Shown here one piece after another: positions 1 to 10,560 of a stretch of DNA of 64,000 nucleotides. Position 1 is the first letter of the stretch. The number at the start of each line of letters is the position of its first letter. The stretch spans positions 9,141,001 through 9,205,000 of the forward strand of contig NC_081823.1 in assembly GCF_030704535.1 (NCBI RefSeq), given 5' to 3'. The stretch is from Vitis vinifera (taxonomy: Eukaryota > Streptophyta > Magnoliopsida > Vitales > Vitaceae). The notes under the pieces are model-generated. The model searched no databases, was not told the DNA's origin, and saw nothing but the letters and a program-made list of their open reading frames with translations. The position numbers and the translations under genes were made by a program.

Positions 1-253
1 TGCGTTCCACTCCATATCATGGCATAGCTTCATTGGATAAGGAATAAAATCCAATCATTTAATTTCCATTTTGTTTTCTTAGAAATCAATAGTGAAATAG
101 CAAGATATTATACTCATGTTTTGATCAAATGAATCCATTTTCATTTATTAGTTTGGATTATTTTTTTAGAATATCAATATAAATAATAAAAATTATTATT
201 ATAGAAATGAAATGTGATATCTTATTTCGGATGAATGAAAACTGTTTCTAATC

Positions 254-450
254 AAATTATTATAAATGATATTAAAATTGATTTTCAACGTTAGTTTAAA
301 ATTATCTATCCCACTTGACACAAAGATAATAACGTGTCTATGATAGATGATTATGATATTATCATAAATGATAATAAAATTGATTTTCGACCTTAATATA
401 AAACTTTGTCTATTTCACTTGACAAAAAAATGAGAATGTGTAAGGTGATT
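254..450. repeat. Two-copy direct repeat, period about 102 bp
   Basis: The segment around TATAAATGATATTAAAATTG (from 261) recurs about 102 bp later as CATAAATGATAATAAAATTG (from 363). Both are followed by a matching CACTTGACA stretch. The copies are diverged, so the duplication is old. Confidence 0.65.
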
Positions 451-476
451 ATATATATATATATATATATATATAT
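450..476. repeat. (TA)n microsatellite
   Basis: An uninterrupted run of about 13 TA dinucleotides, likely to vary in length between individuals. Confidence 0.95.
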
Positions 477-920
477 CCCGAAACGGATAATATTTGCACA
501 AAATAAGAAAAGATTATCACATCAAATCTTATATTTAGATTCCTTTCCATGGACCTTCTATATGGTTCTATGATTTGTCTCTATCCCCATCATAATTCCA
601 TTCCCATTCCAATGCGTGGAAGTATAAAATTGAAGTACTTTTATGCTTCTAATCCTCTTTCATGTGGCATCTTCTTAAACTCTCTAGCATTCATTGTCTG
701 AACTCTGAAGGTTATCCAAAGACATCAGAAGAAGATGTGACCATTATCCCAATACAAAAGAGGCAGAGAAAGAGGAGCCATGGCCCTCCAATTAACATAA
801 CACAAGCTACCTCCACCAGTTGGGTTTGGTGGCCAACCTCCCACCATAAAAATCTCCCACAACTACTGTACCCGCCAGAATTCAAAACCCTTTTTCTTCA
901 TTTTTTTTTTGGGGGGGTTT

Positions 921-928
921 TATAAAAG
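921..928 (+). promoter_or_regulatory. Candidate TATA box of the RING-H2 ligase gene
   Basis: TATAAAAG lies about 970 bp upstream of the ligase start codon, just after a T-run and G-run. If it is used, transcription would start near 950-960 and leave a leader of about 940 nt. Such a long leader probably contains an intron. The role is inferred from position and consensus only. Confidence 0.4.
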
Positions 929-949
929 ATAAAGGAGGGATTCACCAAA

Positions 950-1893
950 CGTAGAAATGAAATCAACCCCTCTCTGGTCTATACCTCGTTTCCAATTAAA
1001 ATCCAAAAAAGTAAGCGTTTGTATCACAACAAATAATCTTTGCTTTTATACTAATTCTCTTAACAATACAGAGATTTGCAGTTGAAGAAGTCTCTTCTCT
1101 CCTTTGAGCTTTGCTTACTGAATAAACAAAGCTCACACCGAAGTTAGGCCACCAGTTTGTTTCTCTTCTCCTATTCCCTTGGAATCAAAGCAAAGCTGTT
1201 TGATTCTTGGTCACCATCTGAACCCAACTTCACCTTCCTGTCTTATTCTTCACACCCTTCTTCTTCTTCTTCCTACTCCTCCTCTTCTCTATTTACACTT
1301 CCTATGGATTCAGCTACAACCATTCGAGCTTGGGACTTGAGGTCCATGGTTTTGTGAGCTTTACTGCTGAAAATTGAGGTTTTGGAAGTGCTTGAGTGGT
1401 GGGGTTTTGGAGGTTTTGGCAGTAAGTGATGAAATGGTGTGAGCACAGTTGAGTTTCTTGAAGCTTTGATAGGATTTAGCTGTGGGGTTTGGACTACTCA
1501 GATCTGAGAAAGTTGCTCACAGCTCAGAATTGGGGGCTGTACCCTGCTGCAGATGAGCCTGAATTCAAGCTTTTTTTCTTCAGAAAAGTACCTTTCTGAG
1601 ATCTTCTACTCACTTCTGCCTTGCTGGTACTTTCAAATCTTTCATTTCCCCTTGTAAGGCTTTTAACCAAAGCCAGATCCCAGTGAACTCATGCTGATTC
1701 TGTCGTTGGTTATAGACAATTGAAACCAGCATAAAGTCATGTCATTCCTTGACAACACAATCTTTTGTATACTCCTCTTCACAATAGGCGAAGGCCGGAA
1801 TCGTTTGGGTCATTCGAAATTTGACCATTTGTGCCACTTGAAGCTCATAGGCTTGTAGTTTAATATAATCCTGCTTTGTCTAACTGCTTCCCA
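950..1893 (+). other. Probable long 5' leader of the RING-H2 gene
   Basis: This stretch has a CT-rich tract (about 1254-1290: TTCTTCTTCTTCTTCC and similar) and several short open stretches starting with ATG, for example 1304. None looks like a conserved protein. It fits an untranslated leader with a 5' UTR intron whose borders I could not fix. Confidence 0.45.
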
Positions 1894-3656
1894 ATGAACA
1901 CCCGGTACTTTTTCCCACCGGATTCACTCTGCAATTCAGGAATCTCGGTATCATTTTCATCCCTATCTCCAGCAGGAGAGGACAGAATGGCAGCTGGTGT
2001 GAGGAACAGATCTTCTCGGGCTCCCCCTTCATCGTTCCTGATAAGAACAGCTATGAGGATATCAAGGGCAAGGTGGTTTAGCTTCCTGAGAAGAGTGTTC
2101 CACTACCAGAATGGATCAAGATCTGATCTGGGCGCCAATCCTTTCAATTCCAGCACTTGGATGATACTGGAGTTTATAGCTTTGGTTGTTCAAATAGGCG
2201 TTATAACCTTCACTCTCTCGGTTTCCAAGGCTGAGAGGCCCGTCTGGCCTATGAGAATTTGGATAGTTGGATACGATTTCGGGTGTGTCCTAAGCTTGCT
2301 ACTGCTCTACTGGCGTTACCAGCGCCCTTATTCAGCTCAAGGAGATGGTTTTAGCCTCCCTGACATTGAACAGCAGAGAAACAACGAAGAATCCAGGTAA
2401 CAACTGCAGTTTCAAGCCATATGATGATATCTTTTAGTACTAAAAACAGTTCAATATCCCTGGTTTAATCTAGAAAATGCCATGAAAATTTGTAACAGGA
2501 GCTCCCATTTGATGAACAAGTGCCGGACTTCTCTTGAGCTTTTCTTTGCTATATGGTTCGTGATGGGCAATGTTTGGGTGTTCGACTCTCGCTTTGGATC
2601 GTTCCATCGAGCGCCAAAGCTTCATGTCCTCTGCATTACTCTGCTTGCCTGGAATGCTATTAGCTACTCTTTCCCATTCCTATTGTTTGTGCTGCTGTGT
2701 TGCTGCGTCCCACTGGTTAGCAACCTCCTAGGATACAACATGAACATGGGGTCAGTGGATAAAGGGGCGTCTGATGACCAAATTTCCAGGCTACCCAGCT
2801 GGAGATTCAAAGAAGCCAACGCCAATTTGGATCTCCCCAATGGCGCTGACAGCAATTCTCCTCTTTCAAGTGAATACCCTGTAAGTATAGTCAACTACTA
2901 CTAACAGTTCAGTTACTAAGCCAAGATATACCAATCAATTTTTGCAGAGGGATGATCACAGTCAACCCTCAATTTTCAGTAGTCAATTAAATCCCAGTAG
3001 CTAAATCACTAAGCCAGCGTATACAGACAACCCTTTAGAGATGGATAATCACCATCAGGCCTCAATTTATAGATAGCATTTTGATCAATGTTAGGCCTCT
3101 ATATTGTAGTAGACTACTATCAGAAGTTCAATTTTGAGCTTGGTAACTGTTTTTAAAAAATAGTCATCTGTTTTTAAGAATGAAAATTGTTTTTCAAATT
3201 CGAAAACACATTTGGTTACTTTTTGATAGGAAACAGTTTTGTGAAAACCTGTTGGGAAAAACAACTATGAGCATATGTTGATTGTTTTCGGTTGTTTTCT
3301 ATAGAGCTTTTTAAAACATTCCTAAACATATCCTAAGTATAGATAGCGCTTTGCAGACGAATTGTCAGCCATTAGGCCACAATTTTTTATAGCAAATTAG
3401 TACCGATAGTTAAGAGTCATTAGGCCAAATATCATTTGGCCCCAATTTCACTTCATGCTAAAAAAAAAGGCCATTGAACTAATAAGCTTTCTCCATGTTA
3501 TCATGGCAGGAGTGCTGCATTTGCTTAGCTAAATACCGAGAAAAGGAAGAGGTGAGGCAGTTGCCGTGCTCACACATGTTTCACTTGAAGTGTGTGGATC
3601 AGTGGCTCAGGATCATATCTTGCTGCCCTCTTTGTAAGCAAGAAATTGAGAGATGA
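1894..3656 (+). CDS. RING-H2 membrane E3 ubiquitin ligase (At1g12760/At4g11680 type)
   Basis: Three coding exons, 1894-2396, 2499-2880 and 3510-3656, join in frame across GT-AG introns to give 343 aa. The first ATG of the open frame is at 1894. The N-terminal half has hydrophobic segments consistent with four to five membrane helices: WMILEFIALVVQIGVITF, IWIVGYDFGCVLSLLLLY, LFFAIWFVMGNVWVF, and a long one ending in LLCCCVPLVSNLL. The last exon is a complete RING-H2 finger: CCIC, then CSHMFHLKC (C-x-H-x2-H-x2-C), then CPLC. Proteins with this layout pass ubiquitin from an E2 to membrane-associated substrates; the substrate here is unknown. The finger ends six residues before the stop. Family placement is confident; the exact orthologue is not assigned. 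Confidence 0.88.
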
Positions 3657-4737
3657 TAAGAGGAAAATACAAGTATACAGCAATGGAGGATGAGGCTCAA
3701 AAGTTCATACTGCTTTTTTTTCCCTTAACTGATTTTTCACTATGGCTTGGTTTTGTATGTATTTACATGGTTACTTGAGTGAGTTTATTCATTGTACAGT
3801 GGAGCTCACCAGTAACCAAGATTTTATGTTGGTATTTAGCTTGCTGCCTAAAGGCTGGCTCCAAACCTCGAGGGTAACCGTATGCTTGCACATGCTTTTT
3901 TGAGTATGATGAGCATATGAAAACACATGTACTTGTATTATACAAATCAATATATCAATACTTGTCATATACAATATTGTTGGACTCTGTCGTATCACTT
4001 TCATTCTTTGATCGGTATAAAAAAATAAATACTTTTAATTTTATAAAATAACTAAATAAAACCCGTCTTCATCTTCGTTATTTTTTTAACTTTGAGTGCC
4101 TATAGGTCGACAACCACCATATGACATGCACCCTTAATGTCCATCCAAAAAGGACACATTCTTTTAAGTTGTAGGGCCTAAAAATGTGTGGCCATAATCA
4201 TTTTGGTGGATGATCTACAAATATCTTGTTGGTGAGGGCTCTTCTATAAGTGGCTTTCCCGAAAGGAAATTTAATCTCATTCATCATTTTTATCCCATTC
4301 TATTTTATTTTTTTAAGTAACTGCAATATTCTTTAATAATAATTTCAGAGGCATAACTTACCCATCATCAAGAATAAAATGTACCCAAATGGGCCAAATT
4401 AATTTACTAATTGAGTGGAAATTCCAAAGAATTTTTGCTTTTGTTTTTGTTTTTTTTTTATCTTTGGAAGAAGAAAGAAGGATTGGTTTTTTGTAGTTAT
4501 GTGAAGTAATCAATAATCTCCCAAAATTGACTACTCAATGACTTCAAATAATATAGGTAAGTGTGGGACATTGTCATGAAACACCTTTTCAACGCATGTG
4601 ACTTTCCTAAGTAGGAGTCAAATGTCTTTTGTTCCTACTCCTACTCCAAGCTCACCAACTCACCTACTAATAATTAAAATAATAATCATGTTTTATTATT
4701 ATGACAATTACATTTTTATTAATTGTAATCATATTAT
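3657..4737. other. 3' flank of the ligase gene, AT-rich intergenic
   Basis: The 3' UTR probably ends by about 4000. Beyond it I see only low-complexity AT-rich DNA and no gene. Confidence 0.5.
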
Positions 4738-5362
4738 TATTAGTAGTAGTAGTGGTGGTGGTGGTGGAAGAGGATGATTATAATTTACAACTCTCTCATC
4801 TTATCCTAGGTCTTTTTGTGCAAGTTTGCACTTGAAAAGCCCAATGAAGAGGCCCACACCACTTACAAAGCCTCCCATGTGAGACAATTGGACAAGCATT
4901 CTATTAGGTTAGGTCCATGGTGGTGGTGGTGCTGGTGGTAGGTCTTTTTGTGCAAGTTTGCACTTGAAGAGCCCAATGAAGAGGCCCGCACCACTTACAA
5001 GTCCGCCCATGTGAGACGATTGGACAAGCATTCTATTGGGTCAAGTTAGTGGTGGTGGTGGTGGTCTCATCTTATCCTAGGTCTTTTTGTACAAGTTCAC
5101 ACTTGAAAAGCCCAATGAAAAGGCATGTACCATTTGCAAAGCCTCCCATGTGAGACAATTGGACAAGCATTCTATTGGGTCAGGTCCGTGATGGCGATGG
5201 TGGTGGTGGTGGAAGAGGATGATTGTAATTTATAACTCTCTTGTCTTATCCTAGGTCTTTTTGTGGAAGTTCACACTTGAAGAGCCCATTGAAAAGGCCC
5301 GCACCACTTACAAAGCCTCCCATGTGAGACAATTGGACAAGCATTCTATTGGGTCAAGTCCA
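4738..5362. repeat. Four-copy minisatellite separated by (GGT)n tracts
   Basis: A unit of about 110 bp begins TAGGTCTTTTTGTGCAAGTT. It runs through GCCTCCCATGTGAGAC to ATTGGACAAGCATTCTATTG. Copies begin near 4806, 4939, 5077 and 5251. GGT-rich microsatellite tracts of variable length separate them (spacings about 133, 138 and 174 bp). Copies 1 and 4 also share an upstream AAGAGGATGATT stretch, so the original unit included it and the middle copies lost it. Confidence 0.9.
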
Positions 5363-6778
5363 TTGAATTTCCTTATATATATATATATATAAGAAAGAGT
5401 GTATAGAGTATGTGTGTTTTTCAATCCCACATTAGAAAAAGAGAAGCACTTTTAGTGGGTACGTATATATATATTAACTTAATTTCCTTGTCCTCTTGAG
5501 CTTGTTAACAGGTAAGAGAAAGTCTCACATGTCTACGAACCCAAGCCCATTCCAATGGGAATTTGAGTGGTTTGATGGTTCGGGTTAAAAATCTTTAATG
5601 TGCGTTGTGTCCACCCCCACATCATGGCCAAAAACAAATTAATTTTTATTTGACCTTTTGCAAATTCAACTTTTATAAGAGAGTCCCATTTGAAATTTGC
5701 CTATAAAAGCCTTACCTTCGCTCAATTTTTGATATACCATTTTTAGATATGCTTCCCATTATTATTGCCCCCTACCAACCCGTGCTTTAGAGAGTCTTTT
5801 CCTCGAGTTTGATGCACTACAACCATCACCATACTCGAGCATAATCAACTAAAATATTCACCTTTCGTATCTAAGATCGATCCATTACAATCATCATAGT
5901 GATCATTCTGCTTTTTTGGATTCTACAACAATCTTCATCTAGAATTTGTTGTAATTTCTTTCTTCTGCTACATCCACCACTAACTACAACCACTACCTTG
6001 TTGCTACCATAGCCATTACAACACCCAAGTTGTCCACGTCACTTGTTGTAGTCTTACTACATTTTTGTTGCATTCAATATTGCTCTTCATCTTGTCTCCA
6101 AACTCTAATACCTAGAGGGGTACATTATAAATTTGAGTTGTATGATACTTTGTCAAATGTGTGCACCTAAGGTGAGGTTTTTAGGTTGTTGAATCATAAA
6201 GGTAGAATGTTAGTTCTCTACTACATCAACGTTGATACCCCAAGGAGGGCGAATCTACTTTAAGAATAGTGCTCCGTCATGCCTCAGCCAATCAATTCGA
6301 TAAGTGCCCTGTTTTATTTGTTTCAGGTTAAGTCAAATTTGCTTATTTGTTAGACCTTTGAACCAACTCACACACACACACACATATGTATATATATATA
6401 TATATATACACATATGAAGATTTTATATTGTTTATGGCATTTGTACTTAGAAAAAACACCTAAATCCATTGTATTATGGTCCAACAACACCTACGTCCAT
6501 CATATTATGGTATAGTTTATGAAAATGATTTCTTTGGTACCAAAACACTATTTTAAATAAACCTTTTAAAAAGTAATTTGATTTTATTAGATAGATAACT
6601 TACTCATATTATGAGATGTCTCTTATCAAATATGGAAAAAGATTTATAGCACTATATGTATAGGTTCATCTTAACCATGTAAACACATTTTAAAGTTGTG
6701 AAGACTTTGTAGGCTTAAATGAACAATATTTACATGGTTAGGAGTGAGTCATTATAAAATGGTATCATAACCAATTTT
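5363..6778. other. Non-coding region, unclassified repeat remnants
   Basis: A (TA)n run at 5372-5391 and a CCTATAAAAGCC TATA-like motif near 5700 occur. No open frame resembles a known protein. An LTR remnant is possible but unproven. Confidence 0.4.
6368..6415. repeat. Compound (CA)n(TA)n microsatellite
   Basis: CA repeats pass directly into TA repeats and end in CACATATG. Confidence 0.9.
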
Positions 6779-7260
6779 CAATTTCGAGAGTTTGTTTGAT
6801 CCTATAACAGGTTTTTAATTGTTTTGCCATACAACCACATAGGACACAATGAAGACTCATGTCTATATAAAACAGTAATTTTGATACCTCACATTAGATA
6901 GAGGAAACCTTTTAACCATGTAAACGAGTCTTGTGAGTTGATCCTCAATCTTGAGAGTTTGTTTAGTCACATAAGGTGTTTTTTACTATTAAGCCCCACA
7001 ATCCCATGGGACACAATGAAAACCTGTGTATGCATGAAAAGGTGATTGTGATTTCACCCATTGGATAGATGAAACTTCTTAACATTGTAAATGAGGGCCC
7101 TATGAACTGATCATCAATCTCAAGAGTTTGTTTGGTTCTATAAGGGGTTTTTGACTATTAAGCTCCATAATCCCATGTGTACATAAAGAGCTAATTATGA
7201 TATCTCACATTGAATAGGTGAAACCTCTTGACCATATAAATAGCAACACTTTGTTTTAAA
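6779..7260. repeat. Three-copy tandem repeat, period about 168 bp
   Basis: The motif CAATCTCGAGAGTTTGTTT and its variants start near 6779, 6948 and 7114. Each is followed by a block with CCACAATCCCATGGGACACA-like and GATAGATGAAACCTCTTAACC-like sequence. The copies are moderately diverged. Confidence 0.75.
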
Positions 7261-7268
7261 AGAGGACA

Positions 7269-7392
7269 ATATTTACATGATTGGAAACTAGTCGTTACAC
7301 ATTGAGAATTAACATAATCATGTTTAATAAATAACGGTTAGAAGTGAATTGTTACATGTCAGGGATTAACATGATCATATTTAATAAATAAC
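7269..7392. repeat. Two-copy direct repeat of about 65 bp
   Basis: Both copies contain TTAACATAATCATGTTTAAT (second copy slightly changed) followed by AAATAAC. It lies next to the larger tandem array. Confidence 0.65.
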
Positions 7393-7629
7393 TTATTATT
7401 TCTAAAAAGTAACATAATATGTTATATTGCTTGAAAACTTTAAAAAGTAATTTTCATCACTTTTTATCATACAAATTTCAATAGTTAAATTTTTTTTTTT
7501 GATTAAACAAATAGTGGCCTTTCTTTTCACCCCTCATGTACATTGTTTTCATTTTCATGTTTAGTTAGAATGAAACAAAAGAGAATAATTTTTTCTTAGA
7601 TTTCATTGTTTAAAGGAAAAATGTGAAAC

Positions 7630-8960
7630 CTTAGAGATATTTATTTGTTAAAGTTATAGTTACTTCCTATTTTAGAATTTTTATCTTATTTTTAAGAGTA
7701 ATGGTCAATTAGTCATTTTTTTATTTCTTTATAATATATAGTGGATTACAATTGATAGTAAGTAATGGACTTAAGCATTTAGTGTCTCAATGTAATGTAC
7801 ATAGAGTATTAGAGTGCAATTGACTCTCTATAATGAATGTTGAGTAAACTTCAAAATTGGATTATGAGATAGTGCAATTGTAGTGTTGAAATCAAATTTG
7901 GCTTCTTATTTTGAAATGAAGGATTTGAGCTCTCTATGGTACTTTTTGGGTATTGAGGTAGTTTCTTCTCCAAAAGGTTATCTTTTCTCGCAATCTAAGT
8001 ACACGGTTGATATTCTTGACCATGCTTGCCTTATTGACATTAAGACTATTGACACTCCTCTTGAGGTTAATGTTTGGTATTCTTCTTCTAATGGTAACCC
8101 CTTGCTAGATATCGTACCATTTTTGGCAGTTTGGTTTATTTCACCATTACATGTCTGAACATTACTTATGTTGTTCACATTGTTAGTTAATTTGTTATTT
8201 CTCCTACTATAGTTCATTAGACTATTGTTCTTCATTTTTTGCATTATCTCCAAAGCATTATATTTTAAAGTTTTTTACTTCTACTTACTTCTTTTTTAGA
8301 GCTACATGTTTTTTCCAATATTGGTTGAGCTAATGATCTTGAAGATCGCAAGTCTACCATTAAATTTTGTATATTTTTAGACGATTCTCTTATTTTTTAG
8401 AAGAGTAAAAACAATCGTTTCTTGATCTTTTATAAAAATTAAGTATCGTGCTATGACATCTACTATTAGTGAGATAGTTTTGTTACATTGATTACTTACT
8501 GATATAAGTGTTTCTCTTTCTTATCTCATTCTTATGTATTTTGACAATAAGAGCATTGTTTAGATTGCACACAATTCTATCTTTCATAAAAGGATCAAGT
8601 ATATTGAGATCGATTGTCACTCCCACCTCACTTGTCATCACCTTCAACATAACACTTTATCTTTTGTTTCTTCTTCCCTACATATTGTAAACTTATTTAT
8701 AAAGCCACACTCAAATTTGTATTTTTTATTATTATTTTTTAGTAAAATCGCAATGCTTCTTGCAGTCACATTATAAGTTTACGGGGATGTTAGAAATATT
8801 TATTTGTTAAAGTTATATTTATTTCCAAATTAAGAGTAAGAGCAAATTAATCCTTTATTTTCTTTATTTCTTTTTATTGTATTTAAAGCCTATGTATGTG
8901 TTGTACATTTTTTTTAAGTGCTCCTACTAAGAAAACTTAAACATTTCATTTTCTACTTTT
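7630..8960 (+). mobile_element. Internally deleted Ty1/copia element with reverse transcriptase remnant
   Basis: 7883-8150 reads as copia reverse transcriptase: FEMKDLSSLWYFLGIEV, then YLFSQSKYTVDILDHA, then DTPLEVNV. Frameshifted RNase H-like sequence continues to about 8700. Direct repeats flank it. TTAGAGATATTTATTTGTTA near 7631 matches TTAGAAATATTTATTTGTTA near 8790, and the second is preceded by a short purine tract (CGGGGA), as expected for a 3' LTR. Gag, protease and integrase are missing and the frame is broken, so this is a dead deletion derivative. Confidence 0.7.
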
Positions 8961-9485
8961 ATATTTGACTCTTTTGAATCTCACAAAACCCATCTAATTT
9001 TGAGGAAACTTTCCAATGAAACTAATTTTTTTTTCCTCCATAAGTAACAATTAGACAAAAATACCCTTGCCAATTGTGGTGATTATTTTAAATTGATATA
9101 ATAATATATTTAATTATGTTAAATTTAGTCTTTTATTAATATAATGATACTAAAATTAATGATACATATTTTCAAAATTAAAAGTAATATATTAAAAATA
9201 ATGATAATATTAAAGAGTTATTACACTTATTTTAATTAATATAATAACATATTTGTTTATCAATTTTTTTAAATATTCTTAATTTAAATTTCATTTTTTA
9301 AGATAAAAGAAATATAATCTTTTAAAAATGTAAAATTGAAATAATTATTTTTTAAACAAAATAGCATCTTTATTAAAAAAATATATATTTATATATTGTG
9401 GATATATATTTAATTTTGTTTCCATTATAGCTACATAAACACATGGAAGAATGAATTTTGTTGACAATTTTACAAACATTTAAAT
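8961..9485. other. AT-rich intergenic, nothing recognised
   Basis: Very AT-rich, with many short A/T runs. No coding or structural feature can be supported. Confidence 0.5.
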
Positions 9486-9951
9486 TGAATTTTCAATGGA
9501 TGTTGGTAAATCAACTTAATAACTTAAAGGGACTTAATAACTGAAATTAAGTTATTAAGTAAATTAAGTATGTTTGGTAAAATAACCTAATGGTATAATT
9601 TAAAGTCAAAAACGATTTTAAGTAATAAGTAATAAGTAAAAAATAATTAATCTATTTTTAAATTCAAATATTCATTTTATTTCTTTACCCTCATTTGCTC
9701 TAGTTACCTCCATGATCTCATTTACTACTTTGCGATGTGTGTTATTACTCAACATCCTTTACCCTAATTATAATTTATGCAAATAAATATATCAATTTGA
9801 TGATTTAAAATAAATTTTAAGTTAATTTTATAAAACAACCTTAATAATTAAAGTAAAATTAAGTAATAAGTTTTAAGTCAATAACTTAACTATAATTTAA
9901 CTTAAAATGAACTTAAGTAATTAAGTAATAAGAATCAAATTTTACCAAACA
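9486..9951. mobile_element. MITE-like element with TTTGGTAAA inverted ends
   Basis: ATGTTTGGTAAAAT near 9571 is mirrored by ATTTTACCAAACA near 9939-9951. The interior is made of AAGTAATAAGT-type repeats that can fold back. The ends resemble hAT-type MITEs. No clear target-site duplication was found, so the borders and superfamily are tentative. Confidence 0.4.
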
Positions 9952-10560
9952 CTCCCTTAATTCAACTTCTTCCCCTATGATAAAACCAAAACAAATTAAT
10001 TATCATCAATTAAAAAATAATAATAATAAAAGTAAAATTAAGTAATAAGTTTTAAGTCAACAACTTAACTATAATTTAACTTAAAATGAACTTAAGTAAT
10101 TAAGTAATAAGAATCAAATTTTACCAAACACTCCCTTAATTCAACTTCTTCCCCTATGATAAAACCAAAACAAATTAATTATCATCAATTAAAAAATAAT
10201 AATAATAAAAGTAAAATTAAGTAATAAGTTTTAAGTCAACAACTTAACTATAATTTAACTTAAAATGAACTTAAGTAATTAAGTAATAAGAATCAAATTT
10301 TACCAAACACTCCCTTAATTCAACTTCTTCCCCTATGATAAAACCAAAACAAATTAATTATCATCAATTAAAAAATAATAATAATTAAAGTAAAATTAAG
10401 TAATAAGTTTTAAGTCAACAACTTAACTATAATTTAACTTAAAATGAACTTAAGTAATTAAGTAATAAGAATCAAATTTTACCAAACACTCCCTTAATTC
10501 AACTTCTTCCCCTATGATAAAACCAAAACAAATTAATTATCATCAATTAAAAAATAATAA
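9851..10560. repeat. 179-bp tandem array, four copies
   Basis: The unit start AAGTAAAATTAAGTAATAAG recurs at 9851, 10030, 10209 and 10388, exactly 179 bp apart each time. Copies are nearly identical; the first differs most. Each unit joins the 3' end of the MITE-like element (ending TTTTACCAAACACTCCC) to about 70 bp of flank. The array therefore grew after the element inserted. Confidence 0.93.

Larger units (their letters stand above)
1..650. other. AT-rich intergenic DNA, no gene seen
   Basis: No coding potential or RNA gene is recognisable. The stretch holds a two-copy direct repeat and a TA microsatellite, listed separately. Confidence 0.6.

Noticed and set aside
662..925. Open frame of 87 aa
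   Set aside because: It ends in a homopolymer tract next to a TATA box and has no recognisable domain; more likely promoter sequence.
9851..10560. CRISPR-like or centromeric array
   Set aside because: Units are contiguous without unique spacers, there are only four copies, and this is a plant nuclear locus.
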